Assembly (NCBI RefSeq): GCF_023091745.1 | Contig: NC_068911.1 | Span: forward strand, 157,838,004-157,902,003 | Length of the DNA: 64,000 nt | From: Budorcas taxicolor | Lineage: Eukaryota; Chordata; Mammalia; Artiodactyla; Bovidae | Reading direction: 5' to 3' | Shown here: one piece after another, positions 35,101 through 44,533 of the stretch | How positions within the stretch are numbered: the first letter of the stretch is position 1 | Layout: every line of letters starts with the position of its first letter | The notes under the pieces: model-generated | The model's input: the letters and a program-made list of their open reading frames with translations, nothing else | Told to the model about the DNA's origin: nothing | The model's database searches: none | Position numbers and translations under genes: made by a program

Positions 35101-35315
35101 AGCTTCCTTCATAGCTCAGTTGGTAAAGAATCTGCCTGCAATGCAGGAGACCTGGGTTTGATTCCTAGGTCGGGAAGATCCCCTGGAGAAGGAAATGACA
35201 ATCTACTCCAGCGTTATTGCCTGGAGAATCCCATGGACAGAGGAGCCTGGTGGGCTATAGTCTATGGGGTAGCAAGAGTTGGACATGACTTAGTAAACCA
35301 CCATCACCACCACCA
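35101..35315 (+). mobile_element. Bov-tA SINE
   Basis: A good plus-strand copy with head (agcttccttcatagctcag), B-box (gggtttgattcctagg), body and a 3' end fading into (CCA)n. A 7-bp atttata flanks it loosely at 35091-35097 and 35316-35322. Confidence 0.9.
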
Positions 35316-35582
35316 ATTTATAAGTTAAGCATCTTTGTATTTCGGGGATGAGTCCCTTTTAGTTATGGTGTAGTTTCCATTTAATTCTCTATGAAATCAT
35401 TCAGTTCCTAGGACAGTGTTCTTCAAGCTGTGCTTAAGAGTTGGGCAGAGGTATCTTTGGAGTGACTAAGGGGAAAAGAAGTGTGTGGAGAATCTCTGCC
35501 CACACTCTTTCCAACTGAAGCTATTCTGCTTTTTTCTGCATACTTGATGCAGTTTTATGTCTGCGGCATCTACGAAATATTT

Positions 35583-35702
35583 TGGAGAAGGAAATGGCAA
35601 CCCATTCCAGTATTCTTCCCTGGGAAATCTCATGCACAGAGGAGCCTGGTGGGTGCAGTTCATGGGATGGTAAAGAGCTGAACATGACTGAATGACTAAA
35701 CA
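35583..35702 (+). mobile_element. Bov-tA SINE, 5'-truncated
   Basis: Begins at 'tggagaaggaaatggcaacc' and ends at 'catgactgaatgactaaaca'. The tRNA-like head is absent. Confidence 0.85.
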
Positions 35703-36232
35703 GAAAGAGAAAAACAAAATATTTGAAAACTTGCTTTCTACTGTAGGAGACACACTTCACTGCCCACATTGAAAGCTGTTTAGCAAACTCCATCCTTCTT
35801 TGATGCTAAAGCTTCCTTATTGTACTAGTATTTATGGACATATGTTTACAGACAGAAGAGATGAGTCATGATTGGCCTAAACTGACTGGAGTATTCTCAT
35901 CCTACTGATCCAGTTATTATCGAGGAGATATAAGGGGACCTTTGCTTGGACTCTGCTCTGGTACAATGAGGGGTTTATAAGGAGAGAGATTTGTCCCCTC
36001 CTTCTTGCTTTGTATGTGTCGAAAGAGGAGGGAGGGCTCTCACCTGGTGTCGCCATCTTGCAAACGTGAGGTGAAGGCCAATAGAAGCAACTCAGAGCTA
36101 CGAATTTCCTGTTTCGATGGGACCCTGATACAACCTATTTTTGACTTTGTCTTTGTGTTTAAATTACTAGTCTTCTACTGTTTAGTCCATTTTAATCAAG
36201 GAGCCCAAGCTGATATATATGCTAAGAAATAT
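35703..36232. other. unique DNA, no gene seen
   Basis: GC-richer around 36000-36110. No repeat family or exon is recognised. Confidence 0.45.
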
Positions 36233-36362
36233 TTTATTTTATTTTTTTTTCCTTTGGCCGTACTATGTGGCTAGCAGGATCTTACTTTTCCAACCAGGGA
36301 TTGAACGTGGGCCCTCAGCAGTGAAAATTCAGAGTCCCGACCACTGGGCCGCCAGGGAATCC
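36233..36362 (-). mobile_element. CHR-type SINE, short
   Basis: On the plus strand a T-run is followed by 'ggccgtactatgtggctagc', 'caaccagggattgaacgtgg' and 'gaccactgggccgccagg'. This is the reverse complement of a short tRNA-Glu-derived CHR-class SINE. Confidence 0.7.
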
Positions 36363-36536
36363 TCCAGAAATGTTTTAAATTTATATTCCACTTAGTTTTC
36401 TCCCCTTCATCAATTCATTTAATGTCCACAAATAACAATTGCCCTACAGCAGTGCTACTTAAAAAAAAAAAATTCTGGCCTATGACTATTCTAGATGCTC
36501 AAACAAGAGTTTGCAAGAGCTTTGTTATTGATAGAT

Positions 36537-36850
36537 GTGAAAGTGAAATTTGCTCAGTCATGTCTGACTCTTTGCGACCCCATGAACTATATAGCCTGCC
36601 AAGCTCCTCTGCGCATGGAATTTTCTAGGCCACAATATTGGAGTAGGTAACTGTTCCCTTCTCCAGGGGTTCTTCCCAACCCAGGAACTGAATCCAGATC
36701 TCCTGGATCGCAGGCAAATTCTTTACCAGCTAAACCACCAGGGAAGCCCAAGAATACTGGAGTGGGTAGCCTTTCCCTTCTCCAGGGTATCTCCCTGACC
36801 CAGGAATGGAACCTGGGTCTCCTGCATTGCAGGCAGATTCTTTTCCAGAT
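36537..36850 (-). mobile_element. Bov-tA SINE with doubled tRNA head
   Basis: The minus-strand BovA body and tRNA-like head end at 'ccaccagggaagccc' (about 36749). A second partial body/head unit follows at once (agaatactggagtgggtagc to 'gcaggcagattcttttcc'). The same arrangement occurs at 59060 and 59864, so it is a subfamily trait rather than two chance insertions. Confidence 0.85.
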
Positions 36851-37693
36851 GTTCTTGACAGAAGAAAACACAACAAAAAAAATTTTTTCACATACACTTA
36901 ATAACATTGGAATGTGAAATTAATTGTGACATAAGCAGATGTCTGCTTACATTTTTAATAGTTCCAGTTTTAATAACTGAGCATGTGCTACAAGGATTGC
37001 TTTGACTACTAAATCTCACTTAACGTAGTCTCAGATACCAGGGGAAAGTTTAAGTTAACACATTTTCTCAGTAATCCTTATTCAATTGTTTACATTTGAT
37101 AATTTGCACTATTGCTAGGTACTGTTTATTTTCACTGTGCCACAATTCTCAAAGATGAATCAATACCTACAACTAATTAAAGTATTGATATAAAAGCAGT
37201 GATGAAAATGATACCTACAAGCAAAACTTACGTTATATGCAGAAAGAGTGCTCGGGACTCAAGTGAAAATGGTATCTGTACATGTGAACTCGACAATGAT
37301 AGATGAACTCGCAGGTGTGAAAGCCTTGCGCAAGCCGCTGAAAAAGAAAAATTGAACTGAAATGTGGGCAGTTTACACATTCCTTCTATTTCTCCTCATC
37401 CCCAATGTTTCTCTACTATGAATTTGTTTAAGCAGTGGCATGGTTTCTTTCTCTTATGGACTGTTTCAACAAAACTGCGTAGTGAAGTACATCTCTGGTG
37501 AATCAATCAATATTTTTTTGATCAAGAAAAACAAAAATTTAATTGATTAGCTTATTCTTGCTGAAAGGAAGAGACAAAAACCAGAGGTGGCATCCTCAAG
37601 GTTGTATTTCTCATGGCGCAAACAGGCACAAGTCACATTGTTGTCAAGAAGGGTTTAAAAGGACCTTCACAGTTAAAGACAAATGTTTTGCTT
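36851..37693. other. unique DNA upstream of the retrocopy, no gene seen
   Basis: AT-rich, with one CpG-containing patch at 37240-37350. No exon or repeat is recognised. Any promoter for the retrocopy would have to come from here or from its own leader; I see no CpG island. Confidence 0.5.
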
Positions 37694-37707
37694 AGAAAGG
37701 AATCATA
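37694..37707. repeat. 14-bp TSD, left copy, of ATP6V1D retrocopy
   Basis: agaaaggaatcata recurs exactly at 39157-39170. The bottom-strand nick implied is TTTCT/AAG, a usual variant of the L1 endonuclease site TTTT/AA. Confidence 0.93.
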
Positions 37708-37727
37708 GCTCTTAGCAACGGGAGAGG

Positions 37728-37737
37728 GTCAGGTGAC
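37728..37737. promoter_or_regulatory. CLEAR-like E-box in the retrocopied leader
   Basis: GTCAGGTGAC differs by one base from the palindromic CLEAR element GTCACGTGAC, which TFEB-family factors bind in lysosomal and V-ATPase gene promoters. It lies about 100 bases before the start codon. The core reads CAGGTG, not CACGTG, so binding by TFEB would be weakened. The match is seen; activity is inference. Confidence 0.35.
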
Positions 37738-37832
37738 ACACCAGCTGACTCCGGTAGAGAAAGACTCAGTGGCTGGGTTGTTGCAGCCACGGTTGCCTGG
37801 CCAGGGACCCGAGCCGAACAGTCATCGTCAGA

Positions 37833-38576
37833 ATGTCGGGCAAAGACCGAATTGAAATCTTTCCCTCGCGAATGGCACAGACCATCATGAAGGCTCGGCT
37901 GAAAGGAGCACAGACAGGTCGAAACCTCCTGAAGGAAAAATCTGATGCCTTAACTCTTCGATTTCGACAGATCCTTAAGAAGATAATAGAGACTAAAATG
38001 TTGATGGGTGAAGTGATGAGAGAAGCTGCCTTTTCACTTGCTGAGGCCAAGTTCACAGCAGGGGACTTCAGCACCACAGTTATCCAAAATGTAAATAAGG
38101 CCCAAGTGAAGATCAGAGCAAAGAAAGATAATGTAGCCGGTGTTACATTGCCAGAATTTGAACATTATCATGAAGGAACTGACAGTTATGAACTGACTGG
38201 TTTAGCCGGAGGTGGGGAACAGTTGGCTAAACTGAAGAGGAATTATGCCAAAGCAGTGGAACTACTGGTGGAGCTGGCTTCACTGCAGACTTCCTTTGTT
38301 ACTTTGGATGAAGCTATTAAGATAACCAACAGGCGTGTAAATGCTATTGAACATGTCATCATTGCCCGGATTGAACGTACCCTTGCTTATATCATCACAG
38401 AGCTGGATGAGAGAGAGCGAGAGGAGTTCTACAGGTTAAGGAAAATACAGGAGAAGAAGAAGATTCTCAAGGAAAAGTCTGATAAGGACTTGGAGCAGCG
38501 GAGGGCAGCCGGAGAGGTGATGGAGCCTGCTGATCTCCTGCCTGAAGAGAAGGATGAAGAGTTTCTGTTTGAATAA
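37833..38576 (+). CDS. ATP6V1D: V-type proton ATPase subunit D retrocopy, intact frame
   Basis: In the parent gene, subunit D forms with subunit F the central rotor shaft of the V1 sector. It couples ATP hydrolysis to proton pumping in lysosomes, endosomes and other acidic membranes. The 247 codons equal the normal mammalian length and start at MSGKDRIEIFP, the usual N-terminus. Long N- and C-terminal helices (about 1-75 and 135-220) that make the coiled-coil shaft are recognisable, with no frameshift or stop. Compared with the mammalian protein as I remember it, notable changes are Lys35Glu, Val108Glu, Arg126Gly, Pro178Ala (in the conserved VIIPR motif) and Lys203Arg. A few C-terminal differences may be species-specific. 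The frame is uninterrupted while the real gene has several introns, so this is a retrocopy. It is probably a young pseudogene, but an expressed retrogene is not excluded. Confidence 0.85.
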   Translation: MSGKDRIEIFPSRMAQTIMKARLKGAQTGRNLLKEKSDALTLRFRQILKKIIETKMLMGEVMREAAFSLAEAKFTAGDFSTTVIQNVNKAQVKIRAKKDNVAGVTLPEFEHYHEGTDSYELTGLAGGGEQLAKLKRNYAKAVELLVELASLQTSFVTLDEAIKITNRRVNAIEHVIIARIERTLAYIITELDEREREEFYRLRKIQEKKKILKEKSDKDLEQRRAAGEVMEPADLLPEEKDEEFLFE

Positions 38577-39143
38577 GCTTTCCTGCTCTGGTGCTTTCGG
38601 AAGGCCTAACATGTCGCCATTTTAATTCATGGTGTGTAGGTTTGTTATGTGTGGCTGTTTATTTTTTGGCTTAAGAATTTCACCAGTTGTAAAATTTCCC
38701 TGGATGTCTGTTTATGGGATCTACCTTTGCAGAATCATAATTAAGCAACAATTAATCACCAATGAAATTTGTAGAACCTGTCCTGAAACCTGTAGAATTT
38801 ATGCTGTGGAAGTGTCACCCTACTTCAATTATACATCTGTTACACGTCATCTGCTTACCAAACATAATAAGAAAATCCCTTTAGGAAGCAGCAGTGCTCT
38901 CAGGCCAACACACATTTGTAGGCCAGCTACTCTGGAGCACACTTTGTTCCTACCTGTTCACGCACCTTGGCACCATTGTCTGAGATTGCTACAGCCATTC
39001 TTGTGTTAGTTACTATGGGACGTCTCTCCTTAGGCTTTAGGGAAACCTTCATTTATTTTTCCTTGAATAACAGGTCTCTGGTCTGTCATGGGAACAGTTC
39101 TGCCAATTCAAATGTGACTACAGTATAAACAGCAAAATGATTT
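38577..39143 (+). other. retrocopied 3' UTR of ATP6V1D
   Basis: Continuous with the coding frame and ending at the A-run. The variant poly(A) signal TATAAA lies at 39124-39129, about 15 bases before the tail; no AATAAA is present near the end. A 126-codon open frame at 38629-39009 has no domain and is taken as chance. Confidence 0.75.
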
Positions 39144-39170
39144 AAAAAAAAAAAAAAGAAAGGAATCATA
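39144..39170 (+). repeat. retrocopy poly(A) tail and right TSD
   Basis: A run of 14 A (39144-39157) is followed by the right copy of the duplication agaaaggaatcata (39157-39170, sharing one A). Confidence 0.93.
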
Positions 39171-39351
39171 ATGAGCCACAAGAAACTTCCTTATCAAAAG
39201 GCATTGTTAGACATTGTGCAGCATCACTGGTGTATCACCCAAGAGGTCAATCGCTGCCACCTGAGTATGCCAAGAACATTTCCTTTTCGGGGTGGGTCAA
39301 ATCAATCGGCAGAGTATGACTTTTATTTTAGAATATAGCACACTTGTGAAA

Positions 39352-39583
39352 TGGGCTTCCCACGCGGCACAGTAGTAAAATATCTGCCTGCCAAAGCAGG
39401 AAACACAGGAAACACAGGTTCAGTCCCTGGGTTGGGAAGATCCCCTGGCGAAGGAAATGGCAACCCATTCCGGTGTTCTTGCCTGGAAAATTCCATGCAC
39501 AGCAGAGACTTGTGGGCTACAGTCCATGGGGTCCCAAAGAGTTGACCAGAACTGAGGGACTGAGCATGTACGAGCACCCACAC
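39352..39583 (+). mobile_element. Bov-tA SINE
   Basis: Plus-strand copy from the head (gggcttcccacgcggcacag) to 'gaactgagggactgagc'. A small duplication of 'gaaacacag' (39400-39417) lies in the head. A TSD of 8 bases, acacttgt, is at 39340-39347 and 39584-39591. Confidence 0.9.
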
Positions 39584-39749
39584 ACACTTGTAAAAACTTG
39601 AAAGTTCAGAGACGATTTAGGTATATCATTAATCTGTTCCAAATCCTTTCACCTAGTCTCAGAGCCTGGCTAATTTCCCTCGATTGACTTTCTTAATGTC
39701 TGAAACTGCAGAATCTCTATGTCTTATGTATCTCTATTTGGTACAGCCC

Positions 39750-39759
39750 AACTAAGAAA
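39750..39759. repeat. 10-bp TSD, left copy, of inverted BovB
   Basis: aactaagaaa recurs exactly at 41751-41760 and brackets the two-part BovB as one insertion. Confidence 0.85.
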
Positions 39760-40750
39760 CAATTTTCCACACTTTATTGTGATCCACACAGTCAAAGGCT
39801 TTGGCATAGTCAATAAAGCAGAAATAGGTGTTTTTCTGGAACTCCCTTGCTTTTTCCATGATCCAGCAGATGTTGGCAATTTGATCTCTGGTTCCTCTGC
39901 CTTTTCTAAAACCAGCTTGAACATCTGGAAGTTCACGGTTCATGTATTGCTGAAGCCTGGCTTGGAGAATTTTGAGCATTACTTTACTAGCATGTGAGAT
40001 GAGTGCAATTGTGCAGTAGTTTGAGCATTCTTTGGCATTGCCTTTCTTTGGGATTGGAATGAAAACTGACCTTTTCCAGTCCTGTAGCCACTGCTGAATT
40101 TTCCAAATTTGCTGGCATACTGATTGCAGCACTTTCACAGCATCATCTTTCAGGATTTGAAATAGCTCCACTGGAATTCCATTACCTCCACTAGCTTTGT
40201 TCGTAGTGATGCTTTCTAAGGCCCACTTGACTTCACATTCCAGGATGTCTGGCTCTAGATGAGTGATCACACCATCGTGATTATCTTGGTCATGAAGATC
40301 TTTTTTGTACAGTTCTTCTGTGTATTCTTGCCACCTCTTCTTAATATCTTCTGCTTCTGTTAGGTCCCTACCATTTCTGTCCTTTATCGAGCCCATCTTT
40401 GCATGAAATGTTCCCTTGGTATCTCTAATTTTCCTGAGGAGATGTCTAATCTTTCCCATTCTGTTGTTTTCCTCTATTTCTTTGCATTGATCACTGAGGA
40501 AGGCTTTCTTATCTCTTCTTGCTATTCTTTGGAACTCTGCATTCAGATGCTTGTATCTTTCCTTTTCTCCTTTGCTTTTCACCTCTCTTCTTTTCACAGC
40601 TATTTGTAAGGCCTCCTCAGACAGCCATTTTGCTTTTTTGCATTTGTTTTCCGTGGGGATGGTCTTGATCCCTGTCTCCTGTACAATGTCATGAACCTCT
40701 GTCCATAGTTCATCAGGCACTCTATCTAACAGATCTTGACTGATAGACAC
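39752..40750 (-). pseudogene. BovB ORF fragment, N-terminal half of the reverse transcriptase
   Basis: A 332-codon open frame on the inverted part of the BovB insertion. It covers the linker upstream of RT and the fingers and first palm motif, including FIDYAKAFDCVDHN (motif A with its Asp) near the C-terminus. It lacks the YADD motif, which lies on the other strand beyond the inversion point, and has no endonuclease domain. The first residues and the stop run into junction or flank sequence. It cannot make an active enzyme. It stays open because the insertion is young or by chance. Confidence 0.8.
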
Positions 40751-41750
40751 CTGACCTGCCTTTAGAGAAACCTATATGCAGGTCAGGAAGCAACAGTTAG
40801 AACTGGACATGGAACCACAGGCTGGTTCCAAATAGGAAAAGGAGTACGTCAAAGCTGTATATTGTCACCCTGCTTATTTAACTTATATGCAGAGTATATC
40901 ATGAGAAACGCTGGGCTGGAAGAAGCACAAGCTGGAATCAAGATTGCTGGGAGAAATCTCAATCACCTCAGATATGCAGATGACACCACCCTTATGGCAG
41001 AAAGTGAAGAGGAACTAAAAAGCCTCTTGATGAAAGTGAAAGCAGAGAGTGAAAAAGTTGGCTTAAAGCTCAACATTCAGAAAACGAAGATATGGCATCT
41101 GGTCCCATCACTTCATGAGAAATAGATGGGGAAACAGTGGAAACAGTGTCAGACTTTATTTTTGGGGGCTCCAGAATCACTGCAGATGGTGTTTGCAGCC
41201 ATGAAATTAAAAGACGCTTACTTCTTGGAAGAAAAGTTATGACCAACCTAGATAGCATATTCAAAAGCAGAGACATTACTTTGCCTACAAAGGTCCATCT
41301 AGTCAAGGCTATGGTTTTTCCAGTGGTCATGTATGGATGTGAGAGTTGGACTGTGAAGAAGGAAGGCTGAGCACCGAAGAATTGATGCTTTTGAACTGCG
41401 GTGTTGGAGAAGACTCTTGAGAGTCCCTTGGACTGCAAGGAGATCCAACCAGTCCATTCTGAAGGAGATCAGCCCTCGGGTTTCTTTGGAAGGAATGATG
41501 CTGAAGCTGAAACTCCAGTACTTTGGCCACCTCATGCAAAGAGTTGACTCATTGGAAAAGACTCTGATGCTGGGAGGGATTGGGGGCAGGAGGAGAAGGG
41601 GACGACAGAGGATGAGATGGCTGGATGGCATCACTGACTCAGTGGACGTGAGTCTGAGTGAACTCCGGGAGTTGATGATGAACAGGGAGGCCTGGAGTGC
41701 TGTGATTCATGAGGCTGCAAAGAGTCGGACACGACTGAGCAACTGAACTG
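39760..41750. mobile_element. BovB LINE with 5' inversion
   Basis: The upstream part of the element lies in minus orientation (39760 to about 40747) and the downstream part in plus orientation (about 40748-41750). In BovB order the minus part ends at the KAFDCVDHNK RT block and the plus part resumes about 25 nt later at 'cctgacctgcc'. One TSD pair encloses both. This is the structure expected from twin priming during target-primed reverse transcription. The plus part has the catalytic YADD motif and the BovB 3' end (ggacacgactgagc). Confidence 0.88.
40862..41746 (+). pseudogene. BovB RT palm and C-terminal remnants
   Basis: Frames at 40862-41125, 41137-41370 and 41417-41746 carry in order LRYADDTTLM (catalytic Asp pair), the VHLVKAMVFPVVMYGCESWT block and the RRRRGRQRMRWLDGITDS tail. 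Frameshifts and stops separate them, so this downstream half is dead. Confidence 0.8.
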
Positions 41751-42041
41751 AACTAAGAAAGAAGATTCATTGTCTGGTTCCCGTTAAAATTATTTTAAGT
41801 AAGAAATGCTTGTCTCAAATGATCAATAATTAAAAAGAGGAGAAAATTTTTTCTTTTCCTTTACCCATCTAGTATTAAAAGGTACATGGAAGGTATTTAA
41901 GATGCATTTTATATTAAACTTGCCAGTTTCCCTCTCCACTATAGCTAGTTCCCTATTTGGGGAGGGGAGAAATGGTGCGTATGTGGATGAGCTGCCTTGT
42001 TAGATTTAGAGACACAAAATTTGTGATATGCAGTGTACATT

Positions 42042-42160
42042 CTTTGGAGTAGGAAATGGCAACCCCCTTCAGTATTCTTGCTTGGAAAGTCCCATGGGCT
42101 GAGGAGCCTGGCAAGCTCAGTCCATGGGGTTGAAAAGAGTTGGACCTGACTGAGCATGTA
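42042..42160 (+). mobile_element. Bov-tA SINE, 5'-truncated
   Basis: Starts at 'tggagtaggaaatggcaacc' and ends at 'gacctgactgagcatgta'. The head is absent. Confidence 0.85.
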
Positions 42161-43092
42161 CACCGGCAATGTGCTTTTCTAGGTCACTTTCCAGGCACCA
42201 GTATTACTGACAAGAGATTATTACAGAAGCCAAGGAGCACAGAAGCTGTCTCTAACTTGAAAGTAGTAAAAGAAAGAATTGTTGTAAACTGGAAATATTG
42301 GAGGTCAAATATAATAGGCGACTGATGTTTTTCCCCTGCATTGTAGGATTCCTAAGCCCTTGACGTGAATTATTTCCATTTGATTTCTTGATTTTCGTTT
42401 TTACTTTTTTCCTCTTTCAAGTTGATTTAATGATTCTTTGCATAATCCATTTATGGATAAGCTTAGAAAATTGTCATTTTAAATAAATGGCATAACATTA
42501 AATTAATATACCAGGTCACAGGACTGAAACTAAAGAGAATAGAAAATCACTGGCACACGATATATTCTATGAATTGCCAATTTATTACTCCAGATAATTA
42601 CAGTGTAGGAGGAAGAAACAAACACCCAGAAGAATTGGGGCAGAGAGTCATTATGGTGGATGGAGGCAAAGTTTTTATATTAAAATTTTAGTATAATGTA
42701 CGTGCGCCCTGCGGCAGGCATGGCTGCACAGCTCAGATTGTGAGCTGGGGAACACAGTGAATGGGAATCCCAGGAGCCTTCAGATGCACCAGCACAGTCA
42801 CACACTGAAGTCACATGTCCCCTGCACTCTCCGTGCAGGTCACTTCCGGCGCAGCATGGGACACCTGTAACTGGTGACTCTAGCTTTGAGGACTCTCCGT
42901 TAGTGTGGTCCAAACTGTTTTAGATAACAGCAGTCTGAGACTCTTCCTACCCGTCCACCTTCCTTTCCCTCTCTCTTCAGAGGTGTCAAAATTGCATCAC
43001 TGTCTGAAGACAGTCTACCTGGGGTCTTTTAATTTTAATAATATAAATATTTATTAGAAAATTATCTAGCTTACTTTCAATATACTAACATT
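42161..43092. other. unique DNA, no gene seen
   Basis: A modestly GC-richer patch at 42700-42880 has a 77-codon minus frame without a domain. Nothing else is recognised. Confidence 0.5.
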
Positions 43093-43106
43093 GAAAGAAA
43101 AGAGAA

Positions 43107-43281
43107 GGGACTTCCCTGCTGGTCCAGTGGTTAACACTTTGCCTTCCAATGCAGAGGGTGCAGGTTCGATCCCTGGTTAGGGAGCTAAGATCCCGTATAT
43201 CCTATGGCCAAGAAACCCGGACATAAACAACATAAGCAATATTGTAACAAATTCAATAAAGAGTTAATTAAAAAAAAAAAA
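43107..43281 (+). mobile_element. CHR-type SINE with 14-bp TSD
   Basis: Head 'gggacttccctgctggtcc', B-box 'ggttcgatccctgg', body 'gagctaagatcccgtat', then an A-run. The TSD gaaagaaaagagaa is perfect at 43093-43106 and 43282-43295, so the boundaries are exact. Confidence 0.85.
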
Positions 43282-43649
43282 GAAAGAAAAGAGAAACAAA
43301 AAGAGCAGGGGATCTCTGGTTTTAAGTCCGATGGCACAGCACAAACAGGAAAGGGTCCCAGGCAGCAGGGCTGCTCCAAGGGTGAGACTTTGAAGACTGC
43401 AGTTCGGGGTTCCCACTTACAATCCCTACGTGGTGTCTTTATCTTTTGATGAAGACAAGCATTGTTTCAAAAAGCTTCTCATGTGTTAAATCCAGTCTTG
43501 GTATCTCCCTCTCAGAGCATCTGAAAGATGCATATCCATCTGCTTATTTCTTGTACAAGCATTATAACATAAAGCAACATTCCGAGAAAGAAAAAACTAT
43601 AAAACTATCAGCCTGTTCTCTTATTTTCCGTGTATGTATGATGATAGTG

Positions 43650-43853
43650 CTTGTGCTAAGTCACTTCAGTTGTATCTGACTCTTTCTGACCCTATGAACT
43701 GTAGCCCATCAGGCTCCTCTGTACATGGGCTTCTCCAGGCAAGAATACTGGAGTGGGTTGCCATGCCCTCCTCCAGGGGATCTTTCCCACCCAGGGACTG
43801 AACCCTCATTTCTTTTGGCTCCTGCATTTTCAGGTGGATTCTTTAACACCACC
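43650..43853 (-). mobile_element. Bov-tA SINE
   Basis: Minus-strand copy from 'gcttgtgctaagtcacttc' to the head end 'ctttaacaccaccat'. A small insertion (tttcttttgg) disturbs the B-box region. Confidence 0.88.
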
Positions 43854-44327
43854 ATAGTGATAGAATTTCATTAATTAGTCATTATTATAAAAATTAGCTT
43901 GGAATTGTTTTTACCACTTTATTCTAATTTATTTTACTAATGGTTATATAGTTTTCTTAATCTTAATTACAGGCAAAATAATGTTTCAGTTAATATACCA
44001 TAAATCATTTGTATACTTATAGTCAATGTTTATCGTGTCTTATTCCAAATAGTGCCAGAAGAGATTATATATAAATATCTCCCCCTCCTTCTTAAACAGT
44101 GCTTAAGAAGATAATGTCTAATGGAAAATGCAGGATGATTCTTTGTTCTTTTGAAGGAAACAAACTAGAGTGATCCATGCATAGGAAATATCGCTGTGTA
44201 GATACTGAGGTTAGGGAATGACTGTTGCCTTTCCAAGTTTTTTTTTGTGTGAAAAGTGTATAAGGGCACCTCATAGAATTTTTTGTGAGGATCATTATAA
44301 ACGTTATTTCAAGAATGGACATACTAT

Positions 44328-44533
44328 GTGTGCTAAGTCGCTTCAGTCATGTCCGACTCTTTGCAGCCGTATGGACCTGCCAGGCTCTTCTGACCATGGG
44401 ATTCTCCAGGCAAGAATACTGGAGTGGGTTGCCATGGCCTCCTCTAGGGGATCTTCCTGACCAAAGGATCTAACCCGAGTCTCTTATGTCCCCTGCTTTG
44501 GCAGGTGGGTTCTTCATCACTGGCGCCACTGAT
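44328..44533 (-). mobile_element. Bov-tA SINE
   Basis: Minus-strand copy from 'tgtgctaagtcgcttcagtc' to a diverged head (ttcatcactggcgccactg). Confidence 0.9.

Larger units (their letters stand above)
37708..39156 (+). other. ATP6V1D: retrocopied ATP6V1D mRNA, full extent
   Basis: The insert holds about 125 nt of 5' leader, a 247-codon frame without introns, about 570 nt of 3' UTR and a terminal A-run (39144-39157), between perfect 14-bp TSDs. These are the hallmarks of L1-driven mRNA retrotransposition. No 5' truncation is evident. Flanking sequence is unrelated to any gene. Whether it is transcribed cannot be told from sequence. Confidence 0.93.

Noticed and set aside
37240..37350. CpG-containing patch upstream of the retrocopy as a possible promoter or exon
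   Set aside because: Only a few CpG sites over about 100 bases, with no splice pair or open frame of note. Too weak to call.
38629..39009. 126-codon open frame downstream of the ATP6V1D frame
   Set aside because: It lies in the retrocopied 3' UTR, has no recognisable domain, and is expected by chance.
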